A DNA stretch of 64,000 bases. It comes from Muscardinus avellanarius. Taxonomy: Eukaryota; Chordata; Mammalia; Rodentia; Gliridae. The notes beneath the pieces were generated by a model. It searched no databases. It was not told the DNA's origin and worked only from the letters and a program-made list of their open reading frames with translations. Shown here piece after piece: positions 24,575 through 34,689 of the stretch. Position 1 is the first letter of the stretch. Each line of letters opens with the position of its first letter. The DNA is taken from contig OY726558.1 in the NCBI GenBank assembly GCA_963383645.1, forward strand, positions 178,775,134 to 178,839,133, read 5' to 3'. Position numbers and translations under genes: made by a program.

Positions 24575-24700
24575 ATATAGGTCTGAAGGATGGAAACAGG
24601 GATGTTCTTCCCCAGCCCGATTCTATTTTGAACAGGTTCTTATTATTTCATGCTCACGTCAAACATACAATACTATTTCAGCTTCCCAAGTGATTCTAAA
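24575..24700 (-). mobile_element. Strongly diverged SINE-like fragment
   Basis: Traces of an antisense dimer (GGATGGAAACAGGGATGTTC, then CAGCTTCCCAAGTGATTC). Too decayed to classify further. Confidence 0.4.
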
Positions 24701-25462
24701 AAACTAAATTTGTCAATTATTTAGTTCTTCAAATCACATTCTGCATTTTATTTAGCTACAGTTGATTTTAAATATATAATTACTTCTAACCATTAACTTC
24801 TTTTAATGAATTTTTAAAAACTCCAAAATACATAAATATAATACTAATACTTCTATGTTTGGAAAACTGAAACTAAATGTCTCATCAGTTAAACTAGAAT
24901 CATTGTTTTGTTTTTCTTTTCAGATTATTTACTCCATTAAGTAAGATACCACATACACAAGGCATTTTACCTATGATGATCTCAAATATCTGATTACAGG
25001 GAGTGAAGTATTGATTAAAAAAATCATGATACTTATCTCTGAGATTTGTGGTGGAATTAAAACATTTGTTGACGTAAATTTTGATGTTCACAACCTTATA
25101 TTTTTCCAGTGTTTAACAAATTAGAGACAGATATGTTATAATGTTTAAGTGATAAAAAAGAACCTTTAAACTATTTTCTCTATTTTCTTATATATCTAAA
25201 CTTGGTTATAAAAATAATAACTTACTACTTAAAAATTTCACTGGCTAATTGATTCAAATATTTAGGAGGCATAGATCCTATAATATGGTATTTACTGTGT
25301 GTATTTTTCTATAAACACATAAAACATAACAGATTATTCACTCTATTGAAATGGTACTTAGAATTCAATACTGAAAGATTGAGAAAGCAAAATTGAAGGA
25401 CACTTTATACACTAGATGAAAGTCTGCAAAAACTATGTATGTTTAAAAAACAATCAATAAAT
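24701..25462. other. AT-rich low-copy DNA, nothing recognised
   Basis: No repeat or gene signature seen. Confidence 0.45.
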
Positions 25463-25592
25463 TCCAAGCCAACCTCAGCAACTTAAGGGTACTATTAGCA
25501 AATTTTCAAAATTTCAAAATAATAGTTACAAAAAAGCCTGGGAGTGCAGCTTGGAGGTAGAATGCTCCTGTCTTTTGGAGAAAAAAAAAACA
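25463..25592 (+). mobile_element. B1-dID-type SINE, partial
   Basis: End of the left arm (CCAAGCCAACCTCAGCAACT), a linker, then an ID-like arm (GCCTGGGAGTGCAGCTTGGAG) and a poly-A run. Confidence 0.65.
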
Positions 25593-26218
25593 ATTTTCAA
25601 AATAAGTAAAAATTCAGTATATGTACCACATGCAGACACATACTCGCATGCACACACACATTAAAAAAAAAGCTATACAATCCTAGTAGAAAATACATAA
25701 ATAAATATAAGCACATTCAAAGTTTGAAAGTTAAAAATGGAAAAAATTAAATGGGAAATGTTTGTCAAATGTAAAACTAAATAAAGTATTTCCATGAAAA
25801 ATTATTATAAGCTTATTTACATATAATCCAGTGTAAAAGAATTAGTCATATTTGCTGTTTTGCTGTGACTTGTCTTTCACGTTGCTTTCCACTCAACTCA
25901 AATTTTCTCTGGTTCTAGGAAGGAAACACTTATTACATCAAAGACACTTTAGTTCACTTCAGGCAGAGGAATTCATGGCATCAGATCAGAGAAAAAGGCA
26001 AAGTGAAGTCAACCTGTGAACCTCTTGTTTGCCTTCCTCCAGTTTCAAAACTTTCTATCAAATTTCATATCTGTTGCCTCACAGCTTTTTAAAATTATAT
26101 GTCTTATTGGAATTCAAGAAGTTTGTTCTGCCCCCATGATTAAAATAAAAACAGGACTTCCTGCAGGGTTTCTGACCCTATCTACACATTGCCTGGCCCC
26201 CCCAGGCCTTCCTTCAAA

Positions 26219-26219
<1 letters not shown>
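25593..26219. other. Low-copy DNA, nothing recognised
   Basis: AT-rich, with a slightly more complex part at 25,860-26,200. The 99-codon open frame that runs into the TG repeat has no domain. Confidence 0.4.

Positions 26220-26267
<48 letters not shown>
26220..26267. repeat. (TG)n microsatellite
   Basis: Uninterrupted TG run of about 24 units. Confidence 0.95.
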
Positions 26268-26268
<1 letters not shown>

Positions 26269-26409
26269 GGAAAGACTTCATATCTTCTAACTCCAGAAAT
26301 GCCAGCATTATGTGAGTGCCAAGAATGACCACCAGAAGGAATGGTAACTATTCCTTCTTTAATCATGGTTGCCAGGATGGAATCTGAGTGCTTTCTTTTC
26401 TCCTTTTAA

Positions 26410-26599
26410 ATTTTGATATTGGGTATTTAAATTGAGCACAGGAACATTCTGCCTCAGAGCTATCCCTCCTGACCCTTTTATTTATTATTTTAAACAGGGT
26501 CTTGCAAACTTGCTGAGGTTGACCTGGAATCTGATCCTCCTGTCTCAGCCTCCCAAGTGGAAGAGGAACATTACAAGCGTGCGCCACCACTCCTGGCTC
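26410..26599 (-). mobile_element. B1-dID-type dimeric SINE (subfamily A)
   Basis: Antisense ID-like arm (TTGAGCACAGGAACATTCTG), linker, antisense B1 arm ending TTACAAGCGTGCGCCACCAC. A short insertion (GTGGAAGAGGAAC) disturbs the core. Confidence 0.8.
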
Positions 26600-27597
26600 C
26601 AACATATGATTTAAACCTGACCTCTCTAGTTTGTGTCAAAGCATAAACTGAAGAAACCTTGTTGATTTCACAAAACATAATACTAAATCAACTGAATCAA
26701 ATGTTGAATATTTATTCAATATTATGAGAAATAGCTAAATGGTTGTCTGAAATATTAGAAAATATGATGACTTTGGAAATGCAGATGATTTAATCTCAAT
26801 CAAATTGCAGATGTTATTGGGCACAGGTTGGAAGAGTCTTTGTAAATTCCTGTTGTTAAACATGAGATAAGATATTGTACGCTGGAGATCACATCAGCAA
26901 ATACCCCATTTTTACCAAAGGCTCAGAAACCCTTATCTTTCTCTTTGATTGGACTATATTCCACATAGACCTGCTGCTCCCGCATCTGAGTGAAGTGACT
27001 CATTAGAATGTCAATTTTATGTTGTGAAAAATAAAGGTTTCCTACTACGTTCAGACTGTGATATAAAGTGTCTTAACATTTTGATGTTTTGTCTTAGTAA
27101 GATTAATACTACTGGAAATTTCTTTATAGGTAGATAGAAATGAATTTGAGGATCTTGCCAAGCTTTACTTTACTGTGATATTCATATTCAATATGAATAT
27201 CACAGTAAAGATTACGGGAGTTTGACAAAAAGTCTATGATCATTAAAATTCTGACCATCAAAATACCAAGTGATTATGGTTCATACTTATGGCCCATTAT
27301 GGACCATCTGAAATCTGGTTTACTAAACCATAACACCATCCATAAATTACAATTAAACATTGTAAAATATCAGCTTGGTTGTAATCAATATTTTAACCAG
27401 TAATGTATTTAGTTTGAATGTGTAATATTTTTCTAAAATGCTGTTATTTTTCATTGTAATAAAAGTTTGACATATTTAGAAAGGCCTACTCATTGTAAAA
27501 GCACTACATGTGCAGAGCTAAGAATAAAATTTGATACTCATAAATCAACATTTTAAAATTAAAAATATAAATTGACAAACCTATTGTTAGAATATAA
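26600..27597. other. Low-copy DNA containing one long palindrome
   Basis: No gene or mobile element recognised. The only striking item is the palindrome at 27,168-27,210, listed separately. Confidence 0.45.
27168..27210. repeat. 43 bp perfect palindrome (21 bp arms, 1 base spacer)
   Basis: The left arm 27,168-27,188 starts CTTTACTGTGATATTC. After a single C at 27,189, bases 27,190-27,210 are its exact reverse complement. Symmetry stops abruptly on both sides. It contains no transposon signature. Confidence 0.95.
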
Positions 27598-27794
27598 TTT
27601 TTTATTAGTACTGGGAATTAAGCCCAGGACCATTTTGCCTCTGAGATGCACCCCAGATCCTTTTATTTGTTATGTTAAAAATGGTTTCTTTAAGTTGCTT
27701 AGAGTCTCATTAAATTTTAGCCTCAAAACTGTAGTCTTCCTGTCTCAGCCTCCCAAGCAAAGAGATTACAGATGTGCATCATCACACCTGCCTA
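27598..27794 (-). mobile_element. B1-dID-type dimeric SINE (subfamily A)
   Basis: Antisense right arm (TACTGGGAATTAAGCCCAGG), linker, B1 left arm ending TGCATCATCACACCTGCC. Short flanking repeats AGAATATAAT and AGAATATGAT are likely target duplications. Confidence 0.8.
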
Positions 27795-28044
27795 GAATAT
27801 GATGTTTTAACATGTCTCTAAAATGGTGATTGATAGATAATAGAAATATGGACTATTTTTACGAGATACTTAACAAACCGGGCACATATGTGTTTAAACT
27901 TTTTATTAGAGTATACACAAAGATTTCAAACATCAATGGTGCAAATATTTATCAGGTACAATTTATCAAAATGCAATAAAATGATAAAACCTGCAAAACT
28001 ATCAGAAACATGGAGACCAAATTTCCTTACTTAAATAAATACAT
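27795..28044. other. Low-copy DNA, nothing recognised
   Basis: Short AT-rich spacer between SINEs. Confidence 0.4.
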
Positions 28045-28257
28045 ATTTTTATTTTATTTTATTTTATTTTATTTTGGTGGTACTAGGGTTCCTGGAAGCC
28101 CTTCTAACTCCGGGCTACACTCCCAGACCTATTTTTTTTTTTTTAATTTGGAAACAGGATCTCCTAAACCAGCGCAGCTAGCTTCGAACCTGCGCAATCC
28201 TCCTGTTTCCACCTCCCAAGTGCAAGGATTAAAAGCATGCACCACCACACCCGGCTT
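28045..28257 (-). mobile_element. B1-dID-derived SINE (subfamily B) with (TTTTA)n tail
   Basis: The plus strand starts with a (TTTTA)n run (28,045-28,075), the antisense tail, then GGTACTAGGGTTCCTGGAAG and the rest of the dimer to CACCACCACACCCGGC. The left-arm hairpin is present but mismatched (AAACCAGC...GCTAGCTT). Confidence 0.9.
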
Positions 28258-28473
28258 TATTTAAATTTAAATAATATATATTCAATACATTTTGGTAATT
28301 TTCATTTTAAATGTTACCTTTCAAAAATTTTTATATTTTTACTCTGGAATGATATGGGAGTCTTACCTAATTATTTTATACAGAAAAGATTTTTCTTACA
28401 AGAAGAAATTAGTTCTTTTTTCAATTATTATTACATAAGTTTATGATTCTAGAACACTAATATTAATGCATAT

Positions 28474-29052
28474 TGAAAGACCCTTGCGGAGGGGAGACCC
28501 TCAAGCCTTGGGATTAGCGACGCCAAGTACCCACGAGAGACTTATCCTTGATGCAATGTGCAAAAGGTTTATTAAGGAGCCAGTGAGCACTGGGGTCGTC
28601 TCATGACTCACACAGGAGCTGTGATTGACCCCGAGCGCTAGGGGCTGGGATTATTTAAAGGGAAAAACCGCAAGCTGGGGAGGGGATTGGGCCAGATTAC
28701 ATGCGTCACAGGAAAATTACAAAACCATTTGAAAAGCACATTCTGGGGTCAAACGTTGGACAAGATGCTAGGTGTGTCCATCTTGTAGTCAGCAGATTTC
28801 TGGAACAAGGCAGGCTGACCTGGGGGTCACACTGACCTGGGGGTCACACACATTTTTTATCACTGTACCCTTAATCATGATGTTTCCTAAGCTTGTACTT
28901 TTCAAACTGCAGCAGAAATATATCCTAAGCTTGCACTTTTAACCTGTAGCAGAAAGATTTCTCAAATCTGCACTTTAATAGGAATGAGGAACTATTTGCT
29001 CTGCATTTGGCTAGTTGCTAGGGGCTTTATAATTTTTCATTGGGGTCTTACA
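28474..29052 (-). mobile_element. Solo LTR, class I (gammaretrovirus-like)
   Basis: 579 bp from TGAAAGACCC to GGGGTCTTACA, with TG...CA ends and a 4 bp target duplication ATAT (28,470-28,473 and 29,053-29,056). On the minus strand it starts TGTAAGACCCC, has a TTTAAATAAT TATA-like word (about 28,648-28,657) and an AATAAA signal (about 28,571-28,576), so it reads leftwards. Two internal repeats, a 17 bp pair at about 28,815-28,850 and a roughly 40 bp pair at 28,885-28,960, look like U3 repeats. No internal retroviral sequence remains, so recombination between the two LTRs of a former provirus is likely. The 4 bp duplication suggests class I. Confidence 0.8.
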
Positions 29053-29103
29053 ATATAATTTTTAGTTCAGTGCTATTTACATTTATTTTATTTTTTAATA
29101 TGC

Positions 29104-29294
29104 TTTTTTTGTGGTACTGGGGTTTCTGGAAACCCTTCTACATCTGGTCTACACTCCCAGACACCTATTTTTTTTAATATTTTAATTGGAAGCATGGTCT
29201 CTTAAGCCAGCAAGGCTGGCTTCAAACCTGCGCAATCCTCCTGTCTCCACCTCCCAAGTGCGGGGATTACAAGTGTGCGCCACCATGCTGGCTT
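29104..29294 (-). mobile_element. B1-dID-derived SINE (subfamily B)
   Basis: Antisense dimer with GGTACTGGGGTTTCTGGAAA, hairpin AAGCCAGC-AAG-GCTGGCTT in the left arm, and end GTGTGCGCCACCATGCTGGC. Confidence 0.9.
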
Positions 29295-29626
29295 ATTTAA
29301 TATTCTTTAAGTATAGATTAGTATCACATAAGTATCAATTAATTAATATGTGCCTCCCAATCCTATAATTTTTTTGTTTTTCAAAATAACTTTTAATCAT
29401 ATTCCTGATTAATATTTAACAATTAAAACATTAACAAACAATATTTCCACGTGCTATATCAAATACATTTGTTATAACAATACAAAATCAAAATCAGATA
29501 AAATATTGAGTATATACATTTATTTTTAATGCAACTTTAAAAATAATATAAAACATAATTTACACTGTGTGAATTATTTTTAGGCACCTGTTTTTAGTTA
29601 TTTGTCTGAAAAATTTGTTTTTTTAA
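29295..29626. other. AT-rich low-copy DNA, nothing recognised
   Basis: No repeat or gene signature seen. Confidence 0.4.
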
Positions 29627-29745
29627 TTCTTTTTATTGGTACATTGTCCAATTAGCTCATACTAAATCCCCACCCCATTTCCTCCCCATCCCTCCTTCCC
29701 ATGCTTGGCTTAGTGACTGGCTTTGATATGTTTGTTTAAATACAT
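29627..29745 (-). mobile_element. L1-type 3' tail fragment, antisense
   Basis: Antisense of the G-rich tail (CCCCACCCCATTTCCTCCCC, CCATGCTTGGCTTAGTG) found in sense at 32,440 and 63,635. Only the last ~120 bp of an element is present. Confidence 0.75.
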
Positions 29746-29813
29746 GTACTTAGCTGTTATTTTTTAAAGTCTAAAGCAGATAATTTCATTGTACCAATGA
29801 AAAATCTGAGTAC

Positions 29814-30554
29814 TTCCGGGAAGATGGCGACCGAGAAAAGCGGGGCTTAAGAGCCCCGCTAACAACCAATCTCCATTACCACAAAACCAGCGCCTTTCAT
29901 AGCCAGAAAACACCATCACCAGAAAAACAAAAAAACCACCAGGCTCCAGAGAGAAAGCGGACTGAGAACAGAGCTCAGAGCCACAGAGGAGATACACATG
30001 CCCGAGGACGCGGCAGCAGCGCCATACTGCCGGCAGCAGCGGCAAACTCACCGGACGGCTACAGCAAGTCAAGGTGAGCCGCTGCGGAACAGCCAGGTGG
30101 GATCTTTCGGCGCAGAGAGCATTTAGAGCTCCCAGTGGCTGAGCTCAGCACACGCTGCAGGAACTCAAAGTGGAACTCAAAACCAGAGAAGAAAAAATAC
30201 GCCAGCCTCACGGCCAAGGGCGTGGCAGAGGCGCCATATTGCCACCAGCGGCAGCAGCAGTGAATTCACCGAGTCCAGTACAGCTACATCTGCGTACTCA
30301 AGAACAGTGAGTCAAATTGTGGGCCACAGAGGAGAAATCCCAGTACTGTATCCCCTGGGACTTGACCCAGTGAGGGAGTGGGGGTGGCAGAGATATCACA
30401 CCATAGGAGAACGTGCAACCTGGCACCCCCCATAGTTTAAAGCAGCCTCTATCGACTCCCTGGGTCGGAGACTCTGTGATACAACCCAGTAAAGGAGTAG
30501 TGGGGTCTGAGATACTACAGACTCGAGATCCAGAGCACCTTAAATGAAGTCATA
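29814..30554 (+). promoter_or_regulatory. L1-type 5'UTR with YY1-like site and hairpin
   Basis: Begins within a few bases of AAGATGGCG (29,821-29,829), which matches the YY1 core found at the start of many L1 5'UTRs. A perfect hairpin follows: GCGGGGCT (29,840-29,847), loop TAAG, AGCCCCGC (29,852-29,859). The region is richer in GC and CpG than its surroundings, consistent with an internal promoter. Activity is inference. Confidence 0.65.
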
Positions 30555-31517
30555 GTGACCCAAGGGAAGAACCCAGAGAAGGCACAAACCTCCGAAATCA
30601 TGGGAAAGAGGAATAACACTGGGGCAATGAATGCCCACAACCCCACAACATCAGAACCTGATAAAACAGAAAATCAGAGATTTCTAGAAGATCAAATCAG
30701 GAAAATAACTATAGAAATAATAGAGGTGCTTCGAAAAGAACTCAGAGAGAGCCAAAAAGAGATAAAGGATGCAATTAATGAAGTAAAGGCCTCAATTCAA
30801 AGCACAAACAACCGATTAGACCACATGGAGAACAGAATCTCGCTCTTAGAAGATGAGCAATCCAAAAATGAACGCATAGTTTCTAATCTAGAAAAAAATA
30901 TACAACAGCAGGAATCTGACATTGAAGAAATATGGGCCCATCTTAAGAGAGCTAACCTAAGAATAATTGGAATAGAGGAGGGAAAAGAAAGTGAAACCAA
31001 AGGGATCAACAATCTCTTCAAGGAAGTAATAGCAGAAAATTTTCCAAACTTAGAGCAAGAGGTTGATACACAGGTCCAGGAAACTTATAGAACTCCCTTT
31101 AGACAGGATCAGAGAAGAGGATCCCCACGCCATATAATTGTCAAAATGACCAATGTGGAAGCCAAGCAGAGAATCTTAAAGGCAACAAAAACAAAGGGCC
31201 AAGTGACATTCAGAGGCAAACCAATTAGAATCACTCCAGACTTCCCAAACCAAGTCATGAGAGCCAGAAGGGCTTGGAGTAACATATTCCAAACTCTGAA
31301 AGAAAACAACTTCCAGCCAAAAATGTCCTACCCAGCAAAACTTTCTATCAAATTAGATGGAGAAATAAGAAACTTCCATGACAAACAGAAACTGAAGGAA
31401 TTTATGTCTTCAAAACCAGCGCTAGAGAAAATACTCAAAGAGATTAACTACAAAGAAGAAATAGGTAACACTCACCAGAACCAGAGAAACAAGACTTTCC
31501 ATCCAACAGACAACTAA
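30555..31517 (+). CDS. L1 ORF1 protein, intact
   Basis: An open frame of 320 codons encoding an ORF1p-type RNA-binding chaperone, which in L1 coats the element RNA as a trimer and is needed for retrotransposition. Residues about 36-130 are a charged heptad region fitting the coiled coil, though leucines are sparse. The RRM-like domain starts near residue 134 (LRIIGIEEG) and includes HIIVKM near 193. The C-terminal domain holds MRARRAW (about 235-241), with the arginine pair needed for RNA binding in human ORF1p, and SYPAKLS. Codon 16 (MGKRNN, 30,600) aligns with the start of the other copy and may be the true start. Length is close to the usual 330-340. No ORF2 follows. Whether it is expressed is unknown. 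Confidence 0.9.
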   Translation: MTQGKNPEKAQTSEIMGKRNNTGAMNAHNPTTSEPDKTENQRFLEDQIRKITIEIIEVLRKELRESQKEIKDAINEVKASIQSTNNRLDHMENRISLLEDEQSKNERIVSNLEKNIQQQESDIEEIWAHLKRANLRIIGIEEGKESETKGINNLFKEVIAENFPNLEQEVDTQVQETYRTPFRQDQRRGSPRHIIVKMTNVEAKQRILKATKTKGQVTFRGKPIRITPDFPNQVMRARRAWSNIFQTLKENNFQPKMSYPAKLSIKLDGEIRNFHDKQKLKEFMSSKPALEKILKEINYKEEIGNTHQNQRNKTFHPTDN

Positions 31518-31616
31518 GATTGTTTATCTGTGGAGATTCATTATTTATGTTAGTCTTTTACCTATCTCTAAATTGTATTGTTTGCCTTTATTGTTGTTAA
31601 TTTTTAGGATTTCTAG

Positions 31617-32240
31617 TTGGAATATTAATATACCTTCAGATATAGCATTTGGAAATATTTTATCCAATTCTATTAGTAACTTTTAACTCTGTTTACATTG
31701 TCTTTGGATATACAATATTTTTTTTTATTATTTTTTAGGGAGTTTGTATATTCTTCTGTTGCCTGTGCCATTGAAATCATATCCAAGAAATCACTGCCAA
31801 TTTCAATGTTGCGAGGTTTTATGACCCAGATTTTCTTCTAAAAGTTTATAGTCTTAAGATATATATTTAGGTCTTTTATCTATTTTGAGTTAATACTTGT
31901 ATGTGGGATTAGGTAAGGGTCCAATTTTATTCTTTTCCATGTAATTATTATTTTCAACAATATTTAATTAAAAGATTATTATTTCCACCACCAAATGTTC
32001 ATGGAAACCTTGTCAAAAATAACTTGGCAATATAGGGAAGAATTTAGCTCTAGGCTTGTATTTAACTCCAATGGTCTATATATCTGCCTTTAGAACAGTA
32101 CTACACTGTTTCAATTATTGTAGCTTTATATGGTTTGAAATCAGAAAATATATATCTGCTAGCTTTGTTCTTTTTCAAGATTGTTTTGGGTATCTAGAAT
32201 CCATATTCCATATTAGGATAGATTTTTTTTCTGAAAAATA
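31617..32240 (-). pseudogene. Inverted L1 ORF2 C-terminal fragment inside the half-L1
   Basis: On the plus strand this reads as antisense ORF2: words such as GTTGCCTGTGCC, CTTTTATCTATTTTGAGTTA, and CTTTGTTCTTTTTCAAGATTG follow in the order expected of the reversed ORF2 3' region. No open frame. The matching piece in copy B is at about 62,825-63,440. Confidence 0.8.
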
Positions 32241-32439
32241 AATATATAAATATATGATAGTTTCACCTAAAAAAACAAAAAAAAAATCCTCTGGTAGGAA
32301 AGAAAGCAAAAAGAAATATTGAAATGTTATCTTTAAGTCATCAAAAGCTTGGTATCAGACAAATGAAACTGTTATGTGAGATTAACATTTTTAATTTTGG
32401 ATAAATTGCTATAATACTAGATGTCAACCACTAAGCCAA

Positions 32440-32585
32440 GCATGGGAAGGAGGGATGGGGAGAGAATGGGGTGGGGATTGGGTGGGGGCTGACTGGGCAA
32501 TGTGTGCATGTATGTCTACAAAAGTTTGTATCCCACTATGATGTATGAATACAGTGCACCAATAAAATAAAATTAAAAAAAAAAA
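32440..32585 (+). other. G-rich L1 3' tail with possible G-quadruplex
   Basis: Between about 32,447 and 32,490 there are seven runs of three or more G separated by short loops, on the RNA-sense strand, followed by the conserved tail and a CCAATAAAATAAAATT end. A G-rich polypurine tract is a known feature of many mammalian L1 3'UTRs. Quadruplex formation is inferred from sequence. Confidence 0.7.
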
Positions 32586-32621
32586 GAAAAATCTGAGTAC
32601 AAAGGACTTTGGTAATTTATC

Positions 32622-32846
32622 CTTTTTTTTTTCTTTGCTGTCCTGGGGATGGAACCCAGGAGCAATCTACCTCAGAGCTACACCCCCAGCCCTATTTTTT
32701 ATTCTTTGTTTTGAAATAAGGTTTGAGTTGAAATAAGGTTTGAGTTGTAAAGGACCTTACTAAGTAGTTGAGGATATCCATGAACCACGATCCTTCTGTC
32801 TCAGCCTCCCAAATACTGGGATTACAAGCATGGGCCACTACACAGC
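32622..32846 (-). mobile_element. B1-dID-type dimeric SINE (subfamily A) with small internal duplication
   Basis: Antisense dimer starting from poly-T and GGGGATGGAACCCAGGAGC. Within the linker the word GAAATAAGGTTTGAGTT is repeated in tandem (about 32,714-32,748). Confidence 0.85.
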
Positions 32847-33902
32847 ATATCCAATTTTCTATATGTTCTGTCAATGGTTAGGTTATGCCCTTACCCAGCA
32901 CTTTCATAATTGGACATATACCTCTTATTTTGAAAAATGAAACTTATTTATTCATGAGCAATAAAGATAATTTAAGTACACTCATTTTTTTGAGTAGATA
33001 ATAGAGGATCACTTTTTCTATGTTTTTTTCAAGTTCCCTTATCAGCCCCATTAGCCAATTCATCTCCCTTTATTTATGTGCTCACAGCAAGTCATACACA
33101 TAATATTTTACTACACTTCAAAGTACCAAATAAAATAAAATTCAATAGAGTAACATAAAAATAAATTCCATCTTCAGAAACAAGTTTTTTTTATTTTTCT
33201 ACTAAGCTTAAACTAGATATTTTGTCTGGTGTTTACCTTAAGAATAGTTTGCTATTATGCTCAAAGCATATTATAAAAACCAACACCTTTCTAATGATAT
33301 CCCACAGATATCTGGAATTAACTCAATAATTACAAACTGAGTTATACAACTACAGTTAATAAAATAGATATTTTAAATTCTTACCAAAACACTACTTGTT
33401 ACATATTGTATGGTATACATAGCCACAAAAATACTAGTGATAATTTTAGTAATATTATTGGTATTACTTTAATATATATTATATTTTTATACCACCATAT
33501 ATATTAAATATGATGTATTTTAACTAAAGCAGTAGAATATTATATCAAATACTCTTTTATCTTAAAATTTTTTCCTTGTAAGGTTAAAAGTTATTTTTAG
33601 TAACTATAAGTGTCATGGTATAAATTGTAAAATTATTAACATTTGGATAAAATGCAATTTACCATATTTAAATAGTGTGTGGGGTGAACAACATTTAATC
33701 TAGAACATATCTGACATTTTGTTGCTCCTTTGAAACCTTGGTTCTTTTTCACTGTTGTCGTGACAACTAGGATGGCCCAGTTGCAGATCTAATGTTTACT
33801 CAGATCTATGATCATTCATATACTAGATGGAGAACTAAAACATAAGCTCTATTAGGAATCACCTCTTTTTTTCCCCCTACACTGAAGTGTTATAGCATAT
33901 AA
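32847..33902. other. AT-rich low-copy DNA, nothing recognised
   Basis: About 1.05 kb without gene or repeat signature. Confidence 0.45.
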
Positions 33903-34099
33903 ATGTCAAAGCATCTTTTATATACTACAGAGTCAGTAAGACGTTTTCAATGTCTTATCCAACTATGTTTTTTTTCTGTACTGTCTTTACCCATTTTAAA
34001 GAAAGCTATCACCAAAACCTAAAAGGAGCTGTTCAGTTCAGTTTGCATAGAAGTTCAAAATTATTTTTTAAACTCAAGAGTAGTTCTTGAAAAAATATT

Positions 34100-34154
<55 letters not shown>

Positions 34155-34343
34155 AAAGCAATTTTTATATATCACTACAGAGTCAGTAATACATTTTCAA
34201 TGTACTACCAAACTATCTTTGTTTCTATACTGTCTTTAACCATTTTAAAGAAGGCTATCACCACTACCTAAAAGGAGTTGTTCAATCTGCATATAAAGTT
34301 CAAAATAGTTTTTAAACTCAAGAATAGTTCTTGGAAAAATATG

Positions 34344-34389
<46 letters not shown>
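33903..34389. repeat. Two-copy 247 bp tandem duplication, each ending in (AT)n
   Basis: A unit starting ATGTCAAAGCA at 33,903 recurs at 34,150. Both contain CTACAGAGTCAGTAA, CATTTTAAAGAA and AAACTCAAGA, and both end in an AT microsatellite (34,103-34,150 and 34,346-34,388). Many substitutions separate the copies, so this duplication is old. Confidence 0.9.
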
Positions 34390-34393
<4 letters not shown>

Positions 34394-34689
34394 GTCTTGG
34401 TAATCATGCTTCAAAACTCAGTCTTTTCTGTCATAAAAGATGAGGGCTGATTGGTTTCAACATTGTGGAAAAGATTACCTGGAAATACAGCATCCTTGGA
34501 TAGACCTGGATGCTGGGCCCCAAATGACGATTTATCATAGGGCTAATGTGGAGCCCACCACCATTCACACATTGCTATAGCCACTCAGATGAGCATGGAC
34601 TGTGAAGGTATGTATGGTCAACAAGATGAAGTCAGTGACCAATCCAGGATTAGCATATTGCTGACTTTACAGTAATTATACTTTTTTAA
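34390..34689. other. Low-copy DNA, nothing recognised
   Basis: Slightly less AT-rich than its surroundings (GGGCCCCAAATGACG, GGAGCCCACCACC). No domain or repeat recognised. Confidence 0.35.

Larger units (their letters stand above)
29814..32585 (+). mobile_element. Half-L1 (HAL1-like) element with inverted ORF2 fragment, copy A
   Basis: Flanked by GAAAAATCTGAGTAC (29,799-29,813 and 32,586-32,600), a perfect 15 bp target duplication. Order: 5'UTR beginning TTCCGGGAAGATGGCGACC; an open ORF1; from about 31,617 to 32,240 the antisense of the ORF2 C-terminal region; an unassigned 200 bp; a G-rich L1 3' tail; A-rich end. There is no sense-strand ORF2, so endonuclease and reverse transcriptase must have come from another L1. 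HAL1 elements (ORF1 without ORF2) are known in mammals; the inverted ORF2 piece is unusual. The second copy at 61.1 kb has the same order, so the arrangement pre-dates at least one of the insertions. Confidence 0.85.

Noticed and set aside
26016..26332. Open frames rich in Cys-Val or Thr-His
   Set aside because: They translate a (TG)n/(CA)n microsatellite.
30797..31309. Minus-strand open frames inside ORF1
   Set aside because: They are shadows of the sense L1 ORF1, which has the recognisable domains.
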